64,000 bases of DNA from Gymnothorax reevesii (lineage: Eukaryota; Chordata; Actinopteri; Anguilliformes; Muraenidae): NCBI GenBank assembly GCA_029721435.1, contig CM056577.1, positions 31,650,719 through 31,714,718 of the forward strand, in the 5' to 3' direction. Below, piece after piece: positions 12,730-23,079 of this stretch (positions are counted from its first letter, which is position 1; each line of letters opens with the position of its first letter). The notes below the pieces were generated by a model. That model saw nothing but the letters and a program-made list of their open reading frames with translations, made no database searches and was not told the origin of the DNA. A program made the position numbers and the translations under genes.

Positions 12730-13302
12730 CGGTGGTTCTCAAATTCGATCCTGGCGCCCCCCAGTGTATGCTGGTTTTTGTTCCAGCCACAACTGCAATT
12801 CTAGGATTTTAATAAGCTGTCACTTTGTCTTAATTAGCAGCATTCCATTTTTAGAGTAGTTATTTGCCATCTTAAGTCACATTTGGATGGACATATCCAT
12901 TCTGCTATGGAGAATAAAAACCCTTGAACATCTCTTGCTTAATTTTCAATATTGTTGGGATTTTCAGGTGAAAACCTTTTTAAACAGATCAAATTAGACT
13001 GAGAAAATCAATAAGCTCCAAATTAGGTTTCTGAACAAAGGTGTTTTGAGTTTTTCCCAAATAACCCGCCTGAACCAAATAAAATCAACAGAAAACACAA
13101 CAGGTGTGACTCCATTGTTTGCCAAGTAAATTGTCGGGTTTTACCTCCATGTGTTAAGTTTCACCAATGAGGAACCTGTGGATATTTGCATAAATGCACC
13201 TAATTAAAACAGCTTGTTAAAATCCTAGAATTGCAGTTGCGCCTGGAACAAAAACCAGCATGCACGGGGGGGGGGCGCCAGGACCGAATTTGAGAACCAC
13301 TG
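12730..13302. mobile_element. hAT-type MITE with 8-bp target duplication
   Basis: Perfect 8-bp flanking repeats GTCTAAAC at 12722-12729 and 13303-13310 enclose an element starting CGGTGGTTCTCAAATTCG and ending with its complement GAATTTGAGAACCACTG. The inverted arms extend well over 60 bp (both contain the CCAGCAT.../...ATGCTGG and TTCTAGGATTTTAA segments). Length is 573 bp with no coding content. The same family recurs at 60871-61618. Confidence 0.9.
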
Positions 13303-13489
13303 GTCTAAACAATTCTAATGAATTGTGACTAAAATTGCTTTCAAGAGTGAGAAATGGTCATTTTGAAATGACTAACCATTTTACCCATGTGGTTCTTACC
13401 TTCAGACTCCAATGCCGAAGTATTTGTCACATGAGCAATGTTTTACCATTTCCTAGCAACAAGGGGTGGCTCAACTTACCAGTCTCTCC

Positions 13490-14102
13490 CATGTAAAATA
13501 TGGTCAGGAATTTACTAGGTAAGGGAGAGCTTGTGAAGACAGTTTTGTACACCTATTGCTGCAGGTGGGTCTACACAAGTATCAGAAGGCAGCAGGTTAA
13601 CCAGAACGCAAGTCACAGCTCGGGACGGGGGAAGAAAGGCTTGTCATTTGCCCATTCATTGAATAATTGATATGCCTCAGGAGGAATAATTCTTTTTTTA
13701 CACTACATTTGAGCGCACATTCCATGGGAACCCCCCCAAATAAATAAGCCCATATGAGAACCCAGGGATAGTACTTCTCGCCCAATGAGTGCTCACCAGG
13801 TTAGTATTATTGCATGGTTCAAGGCTGGAATGGAAAAATTCTGAAGATTTGGTCTCCCATCATTTCCAGACAAGGAGATCAAACAAGACATCTAGTCTGA
13901 AGGACTAGAACCCATAGTTATTTTAAGCCATTAAGTTGTAAACACTCAGGACCATGTCCCACTATTGACCATTCCCTTCAGCCAATAGCACATTGTGGTG
14001 GGGGAAAGCCATGAAGCATTTTCTTCCAGACAGTGTACACATGGCTGAGAAGTCATTCTGAAACGCCAATTGCACGCACACTCTGTAAATGTGTTTAAAC
14101 CC
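13490..14102. other. 3' flank of the repeat-protein gene
   Basis: No frame, RNA gene or terminal repeat recognised between the transposon shell and the polyadenylation signal at 14103. Confidence 0.4.
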
Positions 14103-14108
14103 TTTATT
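14103..14108 (-). terminator. Polyadenylation signal AATAAA of the repeat-protein gene
   Basis: AATAAA on the minus strand lies about 37 nt after the stop codon of the 593-codon frame. This gives a very short 3' UTR, as expected for a compact single-exon gene. Confidence 0.7.
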
Positions 14109-14144
14109 TGAAAGAGCAAATTCAAATTGACAGCAGTACTAGGC

Positions 14145-15926
14145 CTACTGCCATTTGTAGGAAGCTGGGAGCTGGTACACGGGCACTGCCACTGGGGCTG
14201 GAGCTGGGGCCTGGTAGGACACGTTGTGCACTGCTGCGATCATTGGCATCTGGTGCACAGATACTGCCACTGGGGCTGCTGCAGGGGCCTGGTACACAGG
14301 TGCGGGCACTGACACTGGGGCTGGAGCTGCGGCCTGGTACACAGGTGCCAACACTGCTACTGGGGCTGCTGCCGGGGCCTGGTACACAGGTGCTGGCACG
14401 GACACTGCCACTGGGGCTGCAGCTGGGACCTGGTACACTGGGGCTGCAGCTGGGGCCTGGTACACAGGTGCAAACACTGCTACTGGGGCTGGAGCCGGGA
14501 CCTGGGCCTGGTAGGACACGTTATGCACTGCTGCGATCATTGGCATCTGGTGCACCAATACTGCCACTGGGGCTGCTGCTGAGGCCTGGTACACGGGAGC
14601 GGGCACTGACACTGGGGCTGGAGCTGCGGCCTGGTACACGGGTGCGGGCACTGACACTGGGGCTGGAGCTGCGGCCTGGTACACGGGTACCAACACTGCC
14701 ACTGGGGCTGCTGCCGGGGCCTGGTACACGGGTGTGGGCACTGCCACTGGGGCGGGAGCTGCGGCCTGGTACACGAGTGCGGGCACTGACACCGGGGCTG
14801 GAGCTGAGGCCTGGTAGGACACGTTGCGCACTGCTGCGATCATTGGCATCTGGTGCACCGATACTGCCACTGGGGCTGCTGCCGGGGCCTGGTACACAGG
14901 TGTGGGCACGGACACGGGGGCTGCAGCTGGGGCCCGGTACACGGGCACTAACATGGCTACTGGGGCTGCAGCTGGTGCCTGGTACACGGGTGCGGGCACT
15001 GACACGGGGGCTGCAGCTGGGGCCTGGTACACAGGTGCAAACACCGCCACTGGGGCTGCTGCCGGGGTCTGGTACACGGGTGCGGGCACTGCCACTGGGG
15101 CTGGAGCCGAGGCCTGGTAGGACGCGTTGCGCACTGCTGCGATCATTGGCATCTGGTGCACCGATACTGCCACTGGGGCTGCTGCCAGGGCCTGGTACAC
15201 AGGTGTGGGCACGGACACTGGGGCTGGAGCCGAGGCCTGGTACATGGGCACGAACACGGCTACTGGGGCTGCAGCTGGGGCCTGGTACACAGGTGCAGAC
15301 ACTGCCACTGGGGCTGCAGCTGGGGCCTGGTACACAGGTGCAGACACTGCCACTGGGGCTGCAGCTGGGGCCTGGTACACGGGTGCAGACACTGCCACTG
15401 GGGCTGCAGCTGGGGCCTGGTACACGGGTGCAGACACTGCCACTGGGGCTGCAGCTGGGGCCTGGTACACGGGTGCCGACACTGCCACTGGGGCTGCAGC
15501 TGGGGCCTGGTACACTGGTGCTTCCACTGCCACTGGCATCTGGTACACTGGCATAGATACTGCCACTGGGGTTGGTGCTGGCACATCATGGGTTAATCCT
15601 TCTAGAAGAGTAGTGGCAGGTATATAGTATGATCCTTCAGCCACTGGCTGTAGATGAGGTGAAGTCTCATATGGTTGTCTTGCCAGTGGTGCTGGTCTAG
15701 CTTGCAGAATCTGTGGTGGATGAGCACCAGCATGGTCCAAAACAAGTGGTTGATCAACAGATGTTGACCACAGATTGTCAGGGTGTAAGCTAAAAGCAGT
15801 TCCATTATTTGACAAGTCAATAGAGGAAATGGCCACAGATTTGGCAGCTACTGAATTTTGTCCTATATAAAAAAATCCACACCACATTACGATAACACAT
15901 CCTAAAAGCATTATTTGTCTCTTCAT
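14145..15926 (-). CDS. Secreted Pro/Ala/Val/Tyr/Gln-rich tandem-repeat protein (593 aa), family not recognised
   Basis: Intact single-exon frame. Residues about 1-28 form a signal peptide: basic start MKRQ, a hydrophobic core including LLGCVIVMWCGFF, and a small-residue exit at SVAA. Residues about 29-135 are non-repetitive. From there to the C-terminus (SYKWQ) the chain is a tandem array of 15-residue units of the PVYQAPAAAPVAVSA type. Four larger units also contain HQMPMIAAV followed by N-(A/V)-S-YQA, so each carries an N-glycosylation sequon; another sequon (NGT) is near residue 42. The mature part has no cysteine and very few charged residues. The start has a TATA box about 60 bp upstream, and AATAAA follows the stop. 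The composition suggests an extracellular structural, matrix or adhesive protein, but this is inference. No neighbour helps to assign a role. The length is probably variable between individuals. Confidence 0.75.
   Translation of the reverse strand: MKRQIMLLGCVIVMWCGFFYIGQNSVAAKSVAISSIDLSNNGTAFSLHPDNLWSTSVDQPLVLDHAGAHPPQILQARPAPLARQPYETSPHLQPVAEGSYYIPATTLLEGLTHDVPAPTPVAVSMPVYQMPVAVEAPVYQAPAAAPVAVSAPVYQAPAAAPVAVSAPVYQAPAAAPVAVSAPVYQAPAAAPVAVSAPVYQAPAAAPVAVSAPVYQAPAAAPVAVFVPMYQASAPAPVSVPTPVYQALAAAPVAVSVHQMPMIAAVRNASYQASAPAPVAVPAPVYQTPAAAPVAVFAPVYQAPAAAPVSVPAPVYQAPAAAPVAMLVPVYRAPAAAPVSVPTPVYQAPAAAPVAVSVHQMPMIAAVRNVSYQASAPAPVSVPALVYQAAAPAPVAVPTPVYQAPAAAPVAVLVPVYQAAAPAPVSVPAPVYQAAAPAPVSVPAPVYQASAAAPVAVLVHQMPMIAAVHNVSYQAQVPAPAPVAVFAPVYQAPAAAPVYQVPAAAPVAVSVPAPVYQAPAAAPVAVLAPVYQAAAPAPVSVPAPVYQAPAAAPVAVSVHQMPMIAAVHNVSYQAPAPAPVAVPVYQLPASYKWQ
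14200..15520 (-). repeat. Two-level coding tandem repeat in the secreted-protein gene
   Basis: The basic unit is 45 bp (15 codons). Between about 15280 and 15520 it repeats almost identically. A higher-order unit is marked by the block that encodes HQMPMIAAV-(R/H)-N-(A/V)-SYQA, seen at about 14212, 14509, 14812 and 15115, so the spacings are 297, 303 and 303 bp. All are multiples of three, so expansion has kept the frame. Confidence 0.9.
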
Positions 15927-15985
15927 GCTGAATTAAATTTTGTGCCAGTAAACCCAAGTAAACAGTGCCCACCTTGCACAGCTCA

Positions 15986-15992
15986 TTTTATA
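15986..15992 (-). promoter_or_regulatory. TATA box of the repeat-protein gene
   Basis: The minus strand reads AAGTATAAAATGAGC, with TATAAAA about 60 bp before the ATG at 15926. A start site about 30 bp downstream would give a 5' UTR of only about 35 nt. A strong TATA and compact leader suit a tissue-specific, highly expressed gene (inference). Confidence 0.6.
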
Positions 15993-16949
15993 CTTGGTGC
16001 CTGTTGCAAACCCCTCCCCATTCCTTGTTTGACAAATCTCTCTCTGGCCTTCATTATTGCTTAGGTGTTGCTGTCACTTAAGGTTCATACAAGTCTCTAA
16101 ATGAGTTGGGCCTACATCTCTGGGTGAAAAAAATATCTTTTTTAAATTAACAGATAATTGTGCAGTCTATGTTAGTTGAGAACAGCGATCAAATCAAAAT
16201 TACATTAGGTAAGATTGTTTTGGGTGTGATTTATACATCAGTGTTTTTTTTTTTTTTTTGACGTGACTGATTTGCTAAAAAACAAAAAAGGCCCAAGTCT
16301 TCTCTGTGGCCAAAATTAGTTTTTCATTAAAGACCCTTGAGACCCTGTGACTTACTGCTGTGGTCCTCTATCTGTCTTAGGGAGCCCCAGTATAAGCTGT
16401 TCCAGTCACAATCGCAGAATAATAATGAAAAAAAGTTGTTTGTTTTTCTTAATTGAACTATTCATATTTTTAACTATACAATACTCCTTATAAGCCACTT
16501 AATGTCAAAATGAGCTGTGCACACCCTTAAGAGCTTCATATTCATTTTGTAAAATGCTTTAGTTGCATAAAAAGTGGGAAATTGCAACTGATGGAATATA
16601 AGGATCATAAAGCTTTGAAGTGATGAAACACATGGTATTGCTGTTTGGTAGGAAATGCAAAATAAAAGACAAAGCCAGCGATAAGGAGCCAAACCAGCAG
16701 TATGTCAAAGGGAAAAAAGTTACACATTCAGCAAATTAATGAAGACCCTATTTATTCACCAATTTCTTAAATTTGGTCTGATAAAAATTAGCACATTTTT
16801 GCAAACATTTGCAAAACAGCACCATTTTTATCCCACATGCCATAGATGGTTTTTGTATTTACAAACAAAGAGGATCACACGCACAGCTTCCAGGGTCCTA
16901 TTGCACATAAGTTGGATCCTGGATCAACGTCAAAGCTGGGATTGCCATA
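15993..16949. other. Upstream region of the repeat-protein gene; nothing else recognised
   Basis: AT-rich sequence with a T-run at about 16243-16259. No gene, RNA or transposon end identified. Distal regulatory sites for the 15926 gene may lie here, but none can be called by eye. Confidence 0.35.
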
Positions 16950-17094
16950 TAAGTCCATGAGCAAAGAGCTAAAAAATGACCAATGGCTATCATCTGGGTG
17001 GCAAATTCTAGTGGAGATTTTTGACTTCCTAGACATCTCTAGTTCGCAGTTTGGTATGATAACCACTGCACAGTGGTTGCTTAATGGCTGTTAT
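16950..17094. repeat. Dispersed repeat, direct copy of 5862-6006
   Basis: Same block order as the first copy: GGCAAATTCTAGT, GACTTCCTAGACATC, CAGTTTGGTATGATAA, then a GTGGTTGCTTAATGGC segment and ATCATG. Confidence 0.7.
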
Positions 17095-17110
17095 CATGTT
17101 CTGAATAGGT

Positions 17111-17320
17111 CAGGGATGGCCAACCCTGGTCCTGGAGAACCGCAGTGTCTGCTGATTTACTCAGCACTCGATTGATGAATAAGGTAGCTGAATACTCAAT
17201 TAACTGACCTCACCCGGTGTCTCAGGTTTAATTTGTTAATAATGAGCCAATCAAGCAATTAGCAGGAAGAACCCAAAAGACTCCTAGAGCCAATTAAGCA
17301 GACTTGCAGGTTGTGATAGC
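17111..17320. repeat. One end of an hAT-like dispersed element
   Basis: CAGGGATGGCCAACCCTGGT followed by CCTGGAGAACC has the form of a fish hAT MITE terminus (CAGGG start, CCTGG core). Only one end is visible; the right end was not found before the CR1 element. Confidence 0.5.
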
Positions 17321-17601
17321 AATCTACGTGTTAACCAAGATTTGTCAATGTGGTTGGACATTTAGCGTAGTTGTAATGCAGACAACATATAAGTACAGAG
17401 TACAGATGAAAGTTTATAACATAACATGAATGGTGAGAACACGCCCAACTACGCTCACCAGTTTCTTTATACTATTGTGAATATATCCCTTCGGATACTC
17501 GATGACTCGATGGTATCTATCTTTAAGTCAAGCCTACTCTTGAAAACCCCCCAAGGTCTCTGCCTCAACAATATGGTCAGGCAAGCTATTCCACATTGAT
17601 A

Positions 17602-18366
17602 TTACTCTTTGGGTGAAGAAATATTTCTGAAAATCAGTGCCAAATTTACTGATTTTTGGGCAACTTCCAAATTTTTGGGCAACTTCCATTTGTGACCCAG
17701 AGTTCTACTCACAACACTTGGTCGAAAGAATCCTACATAATTCACTTTGTTAATCCCTTTAACATTTTTAAAGACCTCAATCAAATCACCCCTTAGTCTC
17801 CTTTTCCTAAGACTAAAGAGATTAAGGATCTTCAGCCTCATAGCTTTCATCTTCTTTACGTGGAATTAGCTTAGTGGCTCTTCTCTGAACTTTCTCTAGA
17901 GCCTCTATATCTTTCTTAAAGTATGGTCCCCAAAACTGTACACAATACTCCAGATGTGGTCTGACGAATGTGTTGTACAAAAGAAGCATCGCCTCAGATT
18001 TGTACTCAATACTTTTGGCAATGTATCCCAGCATCCAATTGGCTTTTTTAACTGCTATGGCACAATGGCTAGAGCCTGTGAGGGTTTGGTCAACGATCAC
18101 TCCCAGATCTTTCTCGTGTGCAGCACATTCCAATTTTAAACCTCCCATGAAGTAATCTCATCTAATGTTTTTATTACCTACATGGACAACTTTGCATTTC
18201 GCTACATTAAATTTCATTTGCCACATTTCTGCTCAATTCTGGATTCTATCCAAATCATCCTGAATAACTTTAGTGGACTATTTGTCAACTATTTGCCAAA
18301 CCCCCCAATTTAGTATCATCTGCAAATTTAACTAATCTGCTCTCAATATTCCTATCAAGATCATTA
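17602..18366 (-). pseudogene. CR1 ORF2, distal reverse transcriptase and C-terminal part
   Basis: Just after the Kolobok insert the minus strand carries RLVKFADDTKLG, with the catalytic FADD of reverse transcriptase motif C at about 18325. This part continues the frame whose motif B lies at about 20300, on the other side of the insert. Then come KDLGVIVDQTLT, RPHLEYCVQFWGP and ALEKVQRRATKLI, the usual CR1 distal region, and finally RLKILNLFSLRKRRLRGDLI. Frames change near 17840 and 18150, so this is not translatable as one protein. Confidence 0.85.
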
Positions 18367-18367
18367 A

Positions 18368-20249
18368 AGGGAACCCCGACTCTAATGACTTGTAGGCTTC
18401 ATAAGATTAATGTTGGTATCAGTCATATTGATGTGAGTCAAAAAATATCCTAGATGTCTTCGTTTTTATAAAATTTTAAAATATAATTTTACTCGTAGGT
18501 CGCCATTGTTGTTTACGTGACAATGCAGTCTGGGTAGTTGCTCAACTCAGTTCTGTCAGTTCGCGGGTACCATAGAAAAATGACATCAATTCAGCCTCTG
18601 ATTTTAACCCGAGCGCCCGAGCGTTAGCGAGGAGGAAAACACAGAAAATAACCAAAATGAGCATAAAAATGAAGACCAGAGGAGATGTTATGAGGCGGGA
18701 GTGGGGCAAACCCACTGGTGTCAGTGCAACAACTGCGTTGCCATGACAAACAAGAGGGAGAGTGTTTGTTGTCGAGCTCCAATTTTTGTCAGCAGCTGAT
18801 CAAAGTCAGCATAAGCATACCGTGAGTTTTCTGAAAACTGGCAAAATATTGGTCTTAATAATGTAAGACATTGGCTTGCACACAATTTGCAAATTGATAA
18901 CCATACCATTAAATCAGAATATAAATGTTTTACACAGTCTACCTAAGGTGGATAAGTGATCATTTCTCTCAAATGTGAAAACATAATCGGGCCCGCTATG
19001 AGAACAGTTTTTAATCCGGGCTACCTCATGACACTTGCAACTGAGAAGGGCTTTATCGGGTTAATTTGTTGGTAACAGCCAAAGTTTATTCTTGGGATTA
19101 TCTCTCAAATTATGAGTAAAAGACGACAAAAGTTAGCGCACTTAACGTTCAACCGTTTGATCCGACTGAACAAGTCACCGCTTTCTTGACTGAGAGTTAT
19201 TCGGCTTTTACGCACCGAGGACTAAAAACTCTGGGCTGAAACATTTCTTGTGGACTTAGGAAAAAGTGACGCCGTTATTTTAAGTTGCAACTACATAGAT
19301 ATTAGCGTATTTTATTTCTGTTTTCAGAAGTGCAGGTTTTGTTCATAATTTAAATTATATTAAAGCGGTGGCAAAACATGTTGTCGTTGTTGTTTTGCTT
19401 TCTCCGATAACGGTGCTTTAGAACAAATATTATGGCAAGAATACATGAATTTGCAGACAATAACTTTCCTGGAAATAAATATATCGCCAACAGCGCGAAA
19501 GAAAATTTGTAGCAAGAATTACTTTAGACGTTTACACTATACTACAAATATAATGGACGTCATGTTGTCCAATGAAAAAATTTAAACGCTGAACTTATTT
19601 GAGATGAGGATTTACGCTAAGATATGGACAACATGTTTACGGCTTTGATCATTTTTCAAGATGTTTTTGAGAGCGCATTACACTCGCTTACTGAGGTCGT
19701 TTAGACTCCTCGTGTGGGGAAACTGTTTGCACAGCATTTGCTCTTAGTCTCCGTTTATAACCGTTGGCTCCTGCCAGCTCCTATAGCAGCTATGGTCGGC
19801 TAAAGACCTCAAATGCATCAGGTGAGAAGTGGCGAGAACAAAGCCATGGGTCTTTCGGAAGTTGTGTACGTCCACAAGCATCTTTCCACTCCCTCCTCCT
19901 CTTCTTATCAGTTGGAAAGCTGTGGAGATTTACGTCTTTGGAATTGTTGCCTTTTGACCGGGAAGTGCAGCCAAAAGCAGCGCAATGTGGCATTGTAGTA
20001 TCTTCTCAATGCAGATTAACTCTACATAAGTGTAAACAGCTCTTCTCCCAAGTGCAACCTTTTTACGTCATCGCTCTTAGAGTGCATTGCGCGCATAAAA
20101 AATGGCAGCCGCCGTAGGTAAAAATATGTACTAAACATTGAGGATTTTTAAAGCAGTAAAAATATTTTACGTTTGTAACAACATATTTTAGTATAAGAGA
20201 TAAATTGTAGCTTATTAAGGCCCACAAGTCATAAAAGTTGGGGTTCCTT
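18368..20249 (-). mobile_element. Kolobok-like transposon with TTAA target duplication
   Basis: TTAA flanks both sides (18364-18367 and 20250-20253). The ends are inverted repeats of about 35-40 bp: AGGGAACCCCGACTCTAATG at the left against AAGGAACCCCAACTTTTATG at the right, with GACTTGTRGGC shared further in. Removing it rejoins the CR1 reverse transcriptase. It carries a THAP-domain exon, a known component of Kolobok (and P) transposases, and TTAA duplication favours Kolobok over P. No catalytic transposase domain is seen, so the copy is probably non-autonomous. Confidence 0.8.
19790..19993 (-). CDS. THAP zinc-finger exon inside the Kolobok-like element
   Basis: 67-codon frame from the ATG at 19993. 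It has every landmark of a THAP domain: start MPHCAAFGC (first Cys pair), HSFPTDKKRRREWKDACGR (conserved Phe-Pro and Trp), and LCSRHFSPDAFE (Cys-x2-His pair). The C2CH zinc site is complete. The frame stops soon after. A possible splice donor (GAG followed by GTCTTT) lies right after the Phe-Glu of the domain, so this may be a first exon whose partner exons are lost. The domain would bind transposon ends in an active relative. It is uninterrupted, unlike the decayed THAP exon at 7654. Confidence 0.7.
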   Translation of the reverse strand: MPHCAAFGCTSRSKGNNSKDVNLHSFPTDKKRRREWKDACGRTQLPKDPWLCSRHFSPDAFEVFSRP

Positions 20250-20253
20250 TTAA

Positions 20254-20653
20254 TGTAAATGAGGAACAGCAGGGGTCCCAACACCGATCCCTGGGGGACA
20301 CCACTCCCCACCATACCTAGCTCAGATGCGATACTACTGACCACTACTCTTTGTTTTCTGTCCTGTGTCCAGTTTTAAATTCACTTCAGAATACCTCCAG
20401 TAACTCCAATGGAGCTCATTTTAAAAATTAAACTCTTATGCGGTACTGTATCAAACGCTTTCTGAAAATCCAAGTATATGATATCATAAGCCCTGCTCTG
20501 GTCATAAGTCTTGGTGGCCTCTTCAAAAAATTCAAGAAGGTTTGCCAGGCACAACCTTCCCTTACAGAAACCATGTTGGCTATCCCTCAAGATACTGTTA
20601 CGTTTAAGTCCAGCTCCACTATGATAGATTCCAAAATTTTGCATACAATGCAA
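20254..20653 (-). pseudogene. CR1 ORF2, proximal reverse transcriptase
   Basis: The minus strand encodes SQHGFCKGRLCLANLLEFFE, then IIYLDFQKAFDTVPH (motif A, catalytic Asp) at about 20450-20500, and SGVPQGSVLGPLLFLIYI (motif B) at about 20255-20310. The next residues come from the inserted Kolobok-like element. A frame change separates motifs A and B near 20380. Confidence 0.85.
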
Positions 20654-20808
20654 GTTAAACTGACGGGCCTGTAATTTCCTGGCTCGGTATGGTCCCCTTT
20701 CTTATATACTGGTATTATATTGCCCTGTTTCCAATCATTTGGTTTTTCTCAAGTTTCTAAAGACCATCTGAAGATGGCGGATAGCGGCTTAAAGATGATC
20801 TCACCAAC

Positions 20809-21449
20809 TTACCATAGCACTCTAGGATATAAGCCACCGGGACCCGCCGCCTTATCTGCCTTTAGTTCATGCAACTTGTCTAATACTTCGTTATCCCGAA
20901 CCTCAATTTCCGCCAAATAATCTTGAGCATTTAACATGCCCTCTGGCTGAATAAAGACCCACTCTGAGGTAAAATTCTCAACAAAGTAACTGTTTAAGGC
21001 ATCCGCAATATCCTTGTTTAAATATAGCAGCAATCCATTATTATTCTTTATGCACTTAACCTGCTCTTTGACTTTCCTTTTCCTGCTACAGTACTGAAAG
21101 AAGCGCTTGGGGTTAGTTTTTCCCCCTCTGCAATTTGTCTTTCATACAGCCTTCTACCATTCCTCAGCTCTTTTTTGACCACAGCCCACATTTTACAGTA
21201 TTCAGCCTTAGTGTTCTCATTGTTATCCTTCATGTACATCTTATAAAGATTCCTCTTTTCCCTCAAAATCCTACGAATACTTTTGGTCATCCACTGAGGA
21301 TTCTGCTTTTTCAGCTTATTTTTGGACACCTTTGGAATGAATTTGCATTGTGATTCAAGTAAAACCCCCTTAAATCTTTCCCACATCTCATTTACAGACT
21401 CGTAGTCCAGGAGTGATTGCCATTTTATTTCACTTCGATATGAGGGCAT
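20809..21449 (-). pseudogene. CR1 ORF2, endonuclease-RT linker
   Basis: Two frames (21449-21048 and 21033-20809) carry the CR1 linker: NPQWMTKSIRRILREKRNLY, then LDKLHELKADKAAGPGGLYP, the block just before the reverse transcriptase. A frame break lies near 21040. Confidence 0.8.
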
Positions 21450-21504
21450 CCTGTCAAAGTTTGCTCAACTAAAATTGAAAATTTTTGTTTTTGAATACAC
21501 CTTT

Positions 21505-22278
21505 TTAACTTTCCATGAAACATCTTACAGCAGAGTGATCACTTGTCCCAAGTGGCTCCAGTACCTCAACATTGCTAATTCTATCTGGGTCATTACAGAG
21601 CATCAAGTCTAAAATTGCCTTATCTCTTGTAGGTTTATTAACATACTGCACCAAAAAATTATCATTTATAACATCAAGACATTCTTCCTCCCCCCTACCC
21701 TGTCCTTTCACCATTTCCCAATCAAAACCAGGATAATTTAAGTCTCCCATAATAATAGTCCCTCCACCTCTACAAGCTTGTGTAATTCTCGTAAAAAGCA
21801 TTTCATTAACTGTACTGTCCAAAGCTGGTGGTCGATAGCATTCTCCTGTGTTTAAACCTGTCTCGTGTTTGCCAATGAGCTTGACCCAGATGTCTTCACA
21901 GGGCAAGGAATTTTCAATTTCGGGAATTTCCTGTACATTTATCTTTTCGTTCATATAGATTGCTTCGCCCCCTCCTCACCTATTACATCTATCCTTCCTA
22001 AAGAGCTTATAACCTTCTATATTATATTCATCTCCATCCTCTTCACTAAGCCATGTCACCGTAATCCCAACTATGTCATAGCCCTCACTAATCATAACGG
22101 CCTCAAGCTCTGGACATTTCAGGTTATTACTAATACTCTTCCCCTTTGATTTCCCATGCGGCCACTGCTTCAAGCCCCCCGTTATGCTTCGTTGCTTTAA
22201 AAGTATATCATCAATAGTGCATGTAACGCCGTCGGCTTCCAACGGGGCAGTCTGCATTTCCCTATGTGTAACACTCAC
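21505..22278 (-). pseudogene. CR1 ORF2, endonuclease domain
   Basis: Apurinic-endonuclease-like domain that nicks the target DNA in active LINEs. Visible motifs are DIVGITVTWLSEED (N-terminal part), ECYRPP, IIMGDLNYPGFDW (catalytic GD-N block) and LGTSDHSAVRCFM (catalytic SDH). The N-terminal half (22278-21976) and the rest (21954-21505) are in different frames. Confidence 0.85.
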
Positions 22279-22366
22279 TAACCTCCCTGCCCCCCAAATC
22301 CCTAGTTTAAATAATCCTGTGCTACCCTCAACATACGCTGGCCCAGTGCAAAGATACTCCTCCGGT

Positions 22367-23079
22367 TCAGGTGCAGCCCGTCAAGCTTGAGCAGGTCACC
22401 CCTGTCCCAGACAGTTCCAGTGCCCCATCAAACCTACCCTTACCTATATCATTTGTCCCAACATGGACTATGACAACTGGATCCCTCCCCGCTCTGGCCA
22501 GGAGCTTGTCCTCACGCTCCAGGAGGTCTCCTACCTGGGCACCAGGCAGGCAACACACCGTACGAGACTCCTTGTCGCGCGAACAGACTAAGCTATCTAT
22601 TCCTCTAAGTATTGAGTCCCCCACTATCACTAACTCTCTTTCCTGAGGGGTAGAGGCCGACAGGGTGCCCTGCTGCTCATCAGTCCCCTCATGCTCAGGG
22701 TTAGGGGCCAATTCAAGTTCCTGCAAGGGCCGGAATCGGTTGGAGACCTCAACCACTGGAGGAGCTGTCGCTGTACGGCGTGCACGCCCTTTCCTGCGCT
22801 GTCGACCTACAGTCACCCAACTTTCTCTTTTTGCCTGCTCTGGGATCCCTGTACCACCTGCTATGGCATACACACCATTTCTCTAAACGACATACTACTT
22901 AGTTCCTCTAGGAACTCTACTGATTGCGAACTATGTTGTGCCGCCAACTGGCCCTGAAGATCAAGTATCTTGCTCTCCAGATGCTCAATCAGCTGGCACC
23001 AGTGGCAGACAAACCCACCCTGGAAATCTCTTTTCAAAAGTGCGGTCATCCTGCAACCGTCACATAGTTTTGGCCACAT
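22367..23079 (-). pseudogene. CR1 ORF1 with Cys4 knuckle and SGNH esterase-like domain
   Basis: ORF1 of CR1 elements binds the element RNA; some lineages carry an esterase fold. The frame from the ATG at 23079 begins with CDGC and CHWC (a Cys-x2-Cys pair repeated) and a coiled-coil-like Leu/Gln stretch. It ends near 22861, and a second frame (22873-22367) carries VIVGDSILRG (nucleophile Ser block I) and VHVGTNDIG (block III). The frame break between the two halves makes this copy inactive. Confidence 0.8.

Larger units (their letters stand above)
9755..13489. mobile_element. TIR transposon shell carrying nested inserts
   Basis: The left end GGGGAGACTGGGGTAAAATG (from 9757), followed by AGCCA, is mirrored at the right by GGGAGAGACTGGTAAGTTGA read on the minus strand from about 13489, again followed by GCCA. 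A further internal copy of GGGGTAAGTTGAGCCA occurs at about 9965. No transposase frame of its own is recognised. It holds a TTAA-flanked insert (10182-12088) and an hAT MITE (12730-13302), so it is older than both. I could not define a target duplication, so the superfamily is open. Confidence 0.6.

Noticed and set aside
14108..15556. 482-codon plus-strand frame and several Thr/Gly/Ala-rich plus frames opposite the repeat-protein gene
   Set aside because: The repeat period is a multiple of three, so antisense frames stay open by default. Only the minus frame has a signal peptide, TATA box and AATAAA in the right places.
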